From: Victivallis sp. Marseille-Q1083
Lineage (GTDB): Bacteria; Verrucomicrobiota; Lentisphaeria; Victivallales; Victivallaceae
DNA length: 64,000 bases
Direction of reading: 5' to 3'
Assembly: GCF_903645315.1 (NCBI RefSeq)
Contig: NZ_CAHJXL010000002.1
Span: 826,017-890,016, forward strand
The notes beneath the pieces were generated by a model that was not told where the DNA came from, made no database searches, and saw only the letters and a program-made list of their open reading frames with translations. Position numbers and translations under genes: made by a program. Below are positions 58,366-64,000 of the stretch, piece after piece. Positions within the stretch are counted from its first letter, which is position 1. The number at the start of each line of letters is the position of its first letter.

Positions 58366-59966
58366 GTGTTTCGGATTACAGAGAAGCGAACCGGGCGTTG
58401 CAGACGTTGCTGCGGGCCGAGTTTCCCGACTATCCCGAGGCGCCGGACCACCCGGCGGCCCGGGCGGCCGACCGGCAGTTGCTGGACAGCGGCAGCTTGA
58501 CGGAACGGCAGTTGCTGGAGTTCTATGCCGCCGCTTATGAACTGGATTTGCCGGAGGAAGAGGAGTTGGCCCAGCCGGCAATTTATCCGGGCATGCCGCT
58601 GGAATACTGCAACGCCAACTGCTGTCTGCCTTATGAATGGGATGACGAGACGCTCACTTTTCTGATTGCCGATCCGTATGATCTGGAGCAATTGAGCTAT
58701 CTGGTGAAGCATACCTGGAACCGGCGGTGTGCGTTTCGGCTGGTGCGGCGCACTTTCCTGGAGCGGATGCTGAGTAAACTGCAGAGCCAGGAGCAGAATG
58801 AAGCGGAAACCGCCGGCGATGTCGAGGATGAAACTACTTTGCGTACGATGGCCGGGGAAGCGCGGATCGTCCGGTTGGTGAACGATATTTTCACCCGGGC
58901 CATCGAGTTGGAGGCCAGCGACATCCATATCGAACCCGGTGAAGAGATGGTAACGGTCCGCTGCCGGGTGGATGGCGTATTGACAGAGATTCTCAGTTGT
59001 CCCTTGAACCAGTTTCCGGCGATCGCCTCCCGCATCAAATTGCTCGGCGGGCTCAACATTGCCGAGAGCCGTCTGCCGCAGGACGGCCGGACCAACATAC
59101 AGCTCGGCCGCGAGGAGTTGGATCTGCGGATCAGTACGATTCCGATTCTGACCGGGGAGAGCATCGTCCTGCGTTTGTTGAATCAGGAAGCGCTTTCGTT
59201 CGACTTGAAGACGCTCGGCATGTCGTCGGAGTTGCTGGAACAATTTCACCGGCTCATCCAAATTCCGCACGGGATGATTCTGGTGGTCGGACCGACCGGT
59301 TCGGGGAAAACCACGACGTTGTACAGCGTGATCAGCCAATTGAACGATCAGCGCAAAAAGATCATCACCATCGAAGACCCGGTGGAATACCGGATGCCGG
59401 GGCTTTGCCAGATGCAGGTCAACCCGAAAATCGGCGTCAGCTTCGCCGCCGGCTTGCGCCATATCGTCCGCCAGGACCCGGATATCATCCTGGTCGGTGA
59501 AATCCGCGACCGGGAAACGGCGGATATTGCCATCAATGCGGCTTTGACCGGCCACCTGGTGTTGAGCACGTTGCATACCAATGACGCGGTCGGGGCGGTG
59601 ACCCGGCTGCTGGATATGGGGATGGAAAATTTTCTGGTGTCGTCGGCGTTGTTCGGCGTTTTGTCGCAACGGTTGGTCCGCAAACTTTGCCCGGTCTGCC
59701 ACGGCAGCGGCTTCGATGCCGCCTATACCGGCAACCGCTGCAAGCGGTGCAACGGCACCGGTTACAAAGGGCGCAGCGGCATCTATGAATTGCTGGTCAT
59801 GAACGATGCGCTGCGCGAAGCGGTCAACGGCAACCGTTCCAGTTCGGAACTGGAGGCGATCGCGATTCAAAATGGCATGCGAACGCTGCAGCAGGACGGT
59901 ATGGCCAAAGTGGCAGCCGGCATCACTACCGCGACGGAAGTCAATCGTTCCACCGCCGAGTTGTAA
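58362..59966 (+). CDS. gspE: Type II secretion ATPase GspE
   Basis: The cytoplasmic AAA-like secretion ATPase has 534 residues. After an N1-type N-terminal domain it shows ASDIHIEPG near 185-193, Walker A VGPTGSGKTTT near 309-319, the Asp box ITIEDPVEYRMPG, Walker B VGEIRDRETAD and the His box LSTLHTNDA. A tetracysteine zinc motif (CPVCHGSGF...CKRCNGTGYKGR) follows, as in GspE but not in many PilT proteins. It powers pseudopilus assembly. Gene order and the 12-base gap to gspF support the operon. Confidence 0.97.
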   Translation: MSVSDYREANRALQTLLRAEFPDYPEAPDHPAARAADRQLLDSGSLTERQLLEFYAAAYELDLPEEEELAQPAIYPGMPLEYCNANCCLPYEWDDETLTFLIADPYDLEQLSYLVKHTWNRRCAFRLVRRTFLERMLSKLQSQEQNEAETAGDVEDETTLRTMAGEARIVRLVNDIFTRAIELEASDIHIEPGEEMVTVRCRVDGVLTEILSCPLNQFPAIASRIKLLGGLNIAESRLPQDGRTNIQLGREELDLRISTIPILTGESIVLRLLNQEALSFDLKTLGMSSELLEQFHRLIQIPHGMILVVGPTGSGKTTTLYSVISQLNDQRKKIITIEDPVEYRMPGLCQMQVNPKIGVSFAAGLRHIVRQDPDIILVGEIRDRETADIAINAALTGHLVLSTLHTNDAVGAVTRLLDMGMENFLVSSALFGVLSQRLVRKLCPVCHGSGFDAAYTGNRCKRCNGTGYKGRSGIYELLVMNDALREAVNGNRSSSELEAIAIQNGMRTLQQDGMAKVAAGITTATEVNRSTAEL

Positions 59967-59978
59967 GGAATTGTCGTT

Positions 59979-61196
59979 ATGGGCTTGTACAAATATCTGG
60001 CCGCCAGCAAAGGCGAGGCGCCGCATGAGATCCTGGTCGAAGCGGACAACAGTTCGGAAGCGCTGGGAAAATTGCGCAGCCGCCGGATTGTGCCGATCAA
60101 GTTCTGCGGCGAAGCGAGCATGAACGGCAACGGCGGTTTTTCCTGGCGGCGGAGCAAGGTGAATACTTACGAATTCACCCGCCAGTTGGCTCCGTTGCTG
60201 GAGTCGTTCATCCCTTTGGAAAAAGCACTGGGAATCATTGCCGAGAGCGCCACGGTTCCGGAACAGAAAGCTTTCGTCACCTCGTTGCGGCAGGGGTTGC
60301 ACGAGGGGAAAAAATTTTCCGAACTGGTTCGTTCGCATGGTTCTCTGTTTCCGGGGTATTACGCCAACCTGATCGAGAGCGGCGAAGAAACCGGCTGTTT
60401 GCCGGAGGTGGTCAACCAGCTTTATAAGTTCATGGGCGAGACCAAGGAGTTGAAGGACTTCATCGTCTCCAGCTCGATTTATCCGGCGGCGATCCTGGCG
60501 GTGACGATCACGGTGACAATTCTGCTGTTTACAATTTTCGTACCTCGTTTTGCCAAGATTTTTATCGATATGAACCGGCCGATGCCCGGCAGCATGGAAT
60601 TTCTGCTCGGCGTCAGTGCGTTTGCCTTCTGGGCCTGGTGGTTGATTCCGCTGGCGCTGATTTTGATTTGGCTGGGTTTGAAACGAGCTCTCGGCGAGGA
60701 GGCTTTGCGGTTTCAGATTCATCAGTTGCTGTTGCGGGTGCCGCTGCTTTGCCGGATCATCATCGATCTGGAAATGTGCAAATATATCCGGACGCTAGCA
60801 ATTTTGATCGCCAATCACGTCGAAATCATCCGGACGGTGAAAATTTCCGGGCGGATTATCCGCAATCCGGTCATCCGGACCGGTTTCGAAGACATCGGCA
60901 GGAAATTGAAAGGCGGAGAAAAATTGTCCGCCGCTTTGAGCGGCAACCGATTCGTGCCGGCGGAAATGGTGCCGATGCTTCGGGTGGGCGAGGAGTCCGG
61001 AACCGTCGGGGAAATGCTGGGGCGGATCGCCAGCCATCTGGAGAATGACACCCGCTTGAAAATCAAGCATTTGCTCAGTTTGTTCGAGCCGGCGGTCATC
61101 GTCTTTCTGGCGTTGATGGTCTTGGTCGTCGTCGTATCGATTTTTGTCGCGATGATGGAAATCAATTCAATAAATCAGGGAGGATCACAATTATGA
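59979..61196 (+). CDS. gspF: Type II secretion inner-membrane platform protein GspF
   Basis: This 405-residue protein has two GspF domains (about 70-190 and 275-395), each followed by helices. FTRQLAPLLESFIPLEKAL and ETGCLPEVVNQLYKF begin the first; the second has GGEKLSAALSGNRFVPAEMVPMLRVGEESGTVGEML. The three membrane helices lie near 167-190, 210-235 and 375-398. It is the platform for pseudopilus assembly, working with GspE and GspL. Its stop overlaps gspG by ATGA. Confidence 0.96.
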   Translation: MGLYKYLAASKGEAPHEILVEADNSSEALGKLRSRRIVPIKFCGEASMNGNGGFSWRRSKVNTYEFTRQLAPLLESFIPLEKALGIIAESATVPEQKAFVTSLRQGLHEGKKFSELVRSHGSLFPGYYANLIESGEETGCLPEVVNQLYKFMGETKELKDFIVSSSIYPAAILAVTITVTILLFTIFVPRFAKIFIDMNRPMPGSMEFLLGVSAFAFWAWWLIPLALILIWLGLKRALGEEALRFQIHQLLLRVPLLCRIIIDLEMCKYIRTLAILIANHVEIIRTVKISGRIIRNPVIRTGFEDIGRKLKGGEKLSAALSGNRFVPAEMVPMLRVGEESGTVGEMLGRIASHLENDTRLKIKHLLSLFEPAVIVFLALMVLVVVVSIFVAMMEINSINQGGSQL

Positions 61197-61615
61197 AAAA
61201 ACGCAGGTTGACAGGACGGAATTTTACTTTGATCGAGGTGGTGGTGGTCATCATCATCCTGGTAACGCTGGCTTCCATCGCCACGCCGCTGTATTTGAAT
61301 AATTTGAAAAAAGCCAATGTCGGTGCCGCCAAAACCCAGCTCAAACTGCTGGCCGATGCGTTGACCAATTACCGGCTTGACGTCGGCGAGTATCCGGATA
61401 CTTCGGCCGGGTTGCAGGCGCTGATCGAAAATGTCGACCAGAAGGAAAAATGGGAAGGGCCGTATTTGCAGCCGAATGTGCCGAAAGATCCGTGGGGCAA
61501 CGAATACATTTATATTTATCCCGGAGAACACCGCGATTACGATTTGTATAGTTACGGCGCTGACGGCCAGCCGGGCGGTACCGGCGAAAATGCCGATATC
61601 ACCAACTGGGAATGA
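61193..61615 (+). CDS. gspG: Major pseudopilin GspG
   Basis: The pseudopilin has 140 residues. The N-terminal leader KKRRLTGRN is followed by FTLIEVVVVIIILVTLASIATP, the membrane helix with Glu5. The residue before the cleavage site is Asn instead of the usual Gly. The C-terminal globular domain has the GspG calcium-loop hallmarks (YPDTSAGLQAL, GPYLQPNVPKDPWGNEY, YDLYSYGADGQPGGTGENADI). The major pseudopilin polymer drives secretion. It is closely followed by gspH, I, J and K. Confidence 0.95.
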   Translation: MKKRRLTGRNFTLIEVVVVIIILVTLASIATPLYLNNLKKANVGAAKTQLKLLADALTNYRLDVGEYPDTSAGLQALIENVDQKEKWEGPYLQPNVPKDPWGNEYIYIYPGEHRDYDLYSYGADGQPGGTGENADITNWE

Positions 61616-61621
61616 AAATCG

Positions 61622-62131
61622 ATGGGGGCGAACCGCAAATTTTTTACGCTGGTGGAAATGGTGGTGGTCGTCGCGATCATCGCGGTGAGCACCTCGCTGG
61701 CGGTTGCCACGTTCCGCGGCGGTTCGTCGACCCAGTTGTTGAGTCGGGCCGGCTGGCAGTTCGAGGAATTCTGTGCCCGCGTCCGTTTTCAGGCGATGGA
61801 AACCGGTCGTGACCGTCTGGTGGTCTATGAGCCGGACAAACGCTGTTTCCGGGGAAAATATGCCGATGAAACGGAGCCCGGCGGTGATGCCGATGAGAAG
61901 ACGTTGCAGCGTTGGGCTTTGCCGGAAGAATTTACTTTTAATGCCGAACAAGTTGCGGTTGAACCGGCGTTGGAAGCGGAAATGCCGCTGTTCCGTTTTT
62001 TTGCGGACGGCAGCGCTTCGGGCAAACGCCGGCTGGTGTTCAAATATCGTGAACGGGCACGTTACTTTATCATTTCGCCGCTGACCGGCCGGTTGCGCCA
62101 GAGCGAAGAGGCGCCGGAGGAAATGCCATGA
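61622..62131 (+). CDS. gspH: Minor pseudopilin GspH
   Basis: The protein has 169 residues. The leader MGANRKF precedes FTLVEMVVVVAIIAVST, a pseudopilin helix with Glu5. The residue before the cleavage site is Phe. The beta-rich globular part is variable, as in GspH, and the first helix plus position define the call. It overlaps gspI by ATGA. Confidence 0.8.
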   Translation: MGANRKFFTLVEMVVVVAIIAVSTSLAVATFRGGSSTQLLSRAGWQFEEFCARVRFQAMETGRDRLVVYEPDKRCFRGKYADETEPGGDADEKTLQRWALPEEFTFNAEQVAVEPALEAEMPLFRFFADGSASGKRRLVFKYRERARYFIISPLTGRLRQSEEAPEEMP

Positions 62132-62538
62132 AAACTCATTGGCGCTTTACCTTGCTGGAAGTAGTGATTGCGTTGGCGATTCTGACCGTTTCGCTGACCG
62201 GGCTGCTGCAGGTGCTGATCTCCTCCCAGGAGCGTCTGGCCAAAAGCATCGATCAATGGCGCCAAATGCATATGCTGATGCAGGCGGCGGAATATTACCT
62301 GCTTCAGAGTGAAGACCCGGACGATATTTCCACCGATTTTTTCCCGTACAAGGACTATAAGATCAACTGCTATTACGAGGAGGCGGAAAATCTGCCGGAG
62401 GATTACGACAATCAACTCGGCCAGTTGCCGCTGCGCAGTTGCATCATCGAGCTGGTGCGCCGGAAAGACGGCGCGTTGATCGATAAATTAATCATCGACA
62501 GGATCAGTTATGAGTCGGCGACAGCGACAACCCAGTAG
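62128..62538 (+). CDS. gspI: Minor pseudopilin GspI
   Basis: The protein has 136 residues. The leader MKTHWR precedes FTLLEVVIALAILTVSLTGLLQ, typical of GspI (LLEV-ALAI). The residue before the cleavage site is Arg. The C-terminal part is short and acidic. It overlaps gspJ by 29 bases. GspI starts the tip complex with GspJ and GspK. Confidence 0.85.
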   Translation: MKTHWRFTLLEVVIALAILTVSLTGLLQVLISSQERLAKSIDQWRQMHMLMQAAEYYLLQSEDPDDISTDFFPYKDYKINCYYEEAENLPEDYDNQLGQLPLRSCIIELVRRKDGALIDKLIIDRISYESATATTQ

Positions 62539-63187
62539 GCGCGCCTTTACGCTGGTGGAGATGGTGGTGGCGATGGCGATTCTGCTGCTCGTAGCCCTGA
62601 TCATCGGTACCGCTTCTTCGACGATTTACAACGGTTGGAATCGTTCGGAGCGCATCACCCGTCAGTTGATGGATTATCAGGCGATCGACCAGGTGATGGA
62701 TCTGAATGTTCGCAATATGATTCCGTTTCGCTGGCAGGATGACAGCCTGGAGAATCGTTTCGTCTTTGCCGGAGAAAATGACTCGCTGCACTTTACGACG
62801 CTGCGGCGTTGTTATGACGGCGATGACGGGGCTTTGCTGTTTGTCCGCCTGAAGTTGGAGGATGACGCCCTGGTGGCGGAATATTCGCCTTATCCGCGCC
62901 TGCCGTGGCTGGAGGACGGCGAGCAGAAATACAGTCGCGAAGTGCTGACCGGGCAGGTGAAATCAGTCGCGTTTCTTTACGCCGAACAGGGATCCGGCGA
63001 TGAGATCGAGTGGCTTGATGCATGGGAGGAGGAGGATCATGAAGCGATCCCGATGGCCATTCAACTGACCGTCGAGTGGCAGGATGGTCGGAAAGAGTGT
63101 TGGCTCCGTCGCACCGCCGGCAGCAGCACGCACAGCGTTTTCGGCTATCGCCAGACGGCGCAGACGATTACCGGAGCCGGCAATTGA
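62510..63187 (+). CDS. gspJ: Minor pseudopilin GspJ
   Basis: The protein has 225 residues. The leader MSRRQRQPSRRA precedes FTLVEMVVAMAILLLVALII, a GspJ-like helix. The residue before the cleavage site is Ala. The globular domain has RQLMDYQAIDQVMDLNVRNMIPF, in the place of the GspJ helix, and a beta-rich end. GspJ, GspI and GspK form the pseudopilus tip. The gspK start follows by 17 bases. Confidence 0.85.
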   Translation: MSRRQRQPSRRAFTLVEMVVAMAILLLVALIIGTASSTIYNGWNRSERITRQLMDYQAIDQVMDLNVRNMIPFRWQDDSLENRFVFAGENDSLHFTTLRRCYDGDDGALLFVRLKLEDDALVAEYSPYPRLPWLEDGEQKYSREVLTGQVKSVAFLYAEQGSGDEIEWLDAWEEEDHEAIPMAIQLTVEWQDGRKECWLRRTAGSSTHSVFGYRQTAQTITGAGN

Positions 63188-63204
63188 AAGGAGGCGTTGA
63201 ACTG

Positions 63205-64000
63205 ATGAATTCCGACTGCCGGCAATCCGGTTCCGCCTTGATTGCAGTGCTTTGTCTGATCTTTACTGCCGGGATGCTGATTACCGCTGTAGCGGCGATG
63301 TCCCAGTACAATACGGTCAGCCTGGCTGCTCACACCGCTTTGCAGCGTTCTTTTTATATCAACGAAGGCTGTGCCAGCCGGATTCAGTGGCTGATCGAAG
63401 CGGACCGCACTCTGTATGCGACGGCGATTCTGGGCGATATGGATTACAGTGACTATGCCGAGGATCGTTATCTGGCCGACGGCGTGATTCATCAACTGGA
63501 TTATTATGGTACGCCGGTGGAGTTCGTCATCTACGATGCGGCGAGCGGTTATGATTTCAGTGCCCAGAATTATCTGAACAGTCTGGAATGGATGAAAGTC
63601 GGTTTTGAACGGGACACCGAGTGGACGGACCGCTTGACGCAGTTCGGCAACCGGATTGGCGATTATATCGATTCGGATGACGACCTGGCGGTCGACGGCA
63701 TGGAATACGGCGAGTATGAAGAACTCGGCAGGGAGCCGCTGCCGCGCAATGCGGCGATTCAGTTCCGGGAGGAACTGTTCTATCTGCCGGATGCGGTGGA
63801 GCTGTTGCCGCCGGACAGCGATGGCCGCTTGACGCTTTACCGGTTGATTCCGCCGGAAAATACTTCCGACTTGAGCGGCACGCCCAGCCTTTTCAGTGCT
63901 TCGCCACTGTTGTTGATGAATTATTGCAATCTGACCGAAGAGGAAGCCGGCAAAGTCATGGAGGCGCTGGAACTGTGGCGGCGGGAGCGAATTCAGCTTT
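63205..64000 (+). CDS. gspK: Minor pseudopilin GspK, 5' part (runs off window)
   Basis: 265 codons are open to the window end from the ATG at 63205. AAAGGAGG lies nine bases upstream. The N-terminus MNSDCRQSG precedes SALIAVLCLIFTAGMLITAVAAM; as usual for GspK, there is no Glu at position 5. Here the residue before the cleavage site is Gly. The segment YIDSDDDLAVDGMEYGEYEELG matches the GspK region with Asp-rich and Gly-x-Glu signatures. GspK caps the pseudopilus tip. The remaining C-terminus is outside the window. Confidence 0.88.
   Translation, partial: MNSDCRQSGSALIAVLCLIFTAGMLITAVAAMSQYNTVSLAAHTALQRSFYINEGCASRIQWLIEADRTLYATAILGDMDYSDYAEDRYLADGVIHQLDYYGTPVEFVIYDAASGYDFSAQNYLNSLEWMKVGFERDTEWTDRLTQFGNRIGDYIDSDDDLAVDGMEYGEYEELGREPLPRNAAIQFREELFYLPDAVELLPPDSDGRLTLYRLIPPENTSDLSGTPSLFSASPLLLMNYCNLTEEEAGKVMEALELWRRERIQL

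Noticed and set aside
56551-58581. 676-codon open frame opposite gspD
   Set aside because: Antisense shadow; the secretin motifs are on the plus strand.
58275-60722. 815-codon open frame opposite gspE and gspF
   Set aside because: The plus strand has all GspE and GspF motifs. The antisense product has no recognisable domain and low-quality composition.

Overview
The window is GC-rich, densely coding DNA from a Gram-negative bacterium. The most likely source is the PVC superphylum, probably Lentisphaerota (Victivallis-like); this is an inference. It rests on a 50-residue small basic protein of the Verrucomicrobia/Chlamydiae type, a GlmM whose active-site wording resembles that of Bacteroidetes, a fused SecDF, a PurS-PurL fusion without a glutaminase domain, and a type II secretion (T2SS) operon. 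I saw no tRNA, rRNA, CRISPR array or prophage. One intact insertion sequence is present.

Layout. 1-3.6 kb: start of a zinc-ribbon gene, a flavin NAD(P)H oxidoreductase, enolase, and a lipoprotein of the endonuclease/exonuclease/phosphatase fold. 3.8-6.9 kb: yajC-secDF. 7.0-12.4 kb: an operon with two tandem phosphohexomutases (the first catalytically degenerate), a HAD phosphatase and a GH20 hexosaminidase, suggesting amino-sugar metabolism. 12.6-20.2 kb: PtsN-like EIIA, a small Cys protein, pyrE, secA and purSL. 20.3-23 kb: dus, an acidic zinc-ribbon protein with a near-consensus promoter, rsmG and a membrane protein. 23-29.7 kb: tail-specific protease and an RND efflux pair. 29.9-33.5 kb: an RsmB-like methyltransferase, an SDR/thioester-reductase-like enzyme and an amidohydrolase.

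33.5-38.6 kb: hcp (hydroxylamine reductase), an IS4-family element of 1306 bp with 18-bp ends and a 9-bp target duplication, and glnK-amtB behind a sigma-54 promoter. The IS sits between the apparent hcp promoter and the hcp gene. 38.6-41.9 kb: a CII-like DNA-binding protein, an SrkA-like kinase, the small basic protein and a 5'-nucleotidase-like phosphoesterase. 41.9-50.7 kb (minus strand): a TPR lipoprotein with dnaG, then an envelope/ion operon of DegP-like protease, znuA-znuC-znuB and an NhaP-type antiporter. 50.7-51.9 kb: an MFS protein.

52.2-64 kb: a secreted protein with four repeats of a YPE-x-FAEIE motif, then a T2SS operon in the order gspL-M-C-D-E-F-G-H-I-J-K (gspK runs off the window). 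The genes are tightly packed, many with ATGA overlaps. The secretin carries its own lipobox, the GspC-like protein has a long Gly/Met/Pro-rich insert, and all four pseudopilins with the FTLxE motif lack the usual glycine before the cleavage site. This operon and its unrecognised leading gene are the best candidate for an unusual system. Other points of interest are the pseudoenzyme/enzyme mutase pair, the IS-disrupted hcp promoter and the GlnK without a uridylylation tyrosine.
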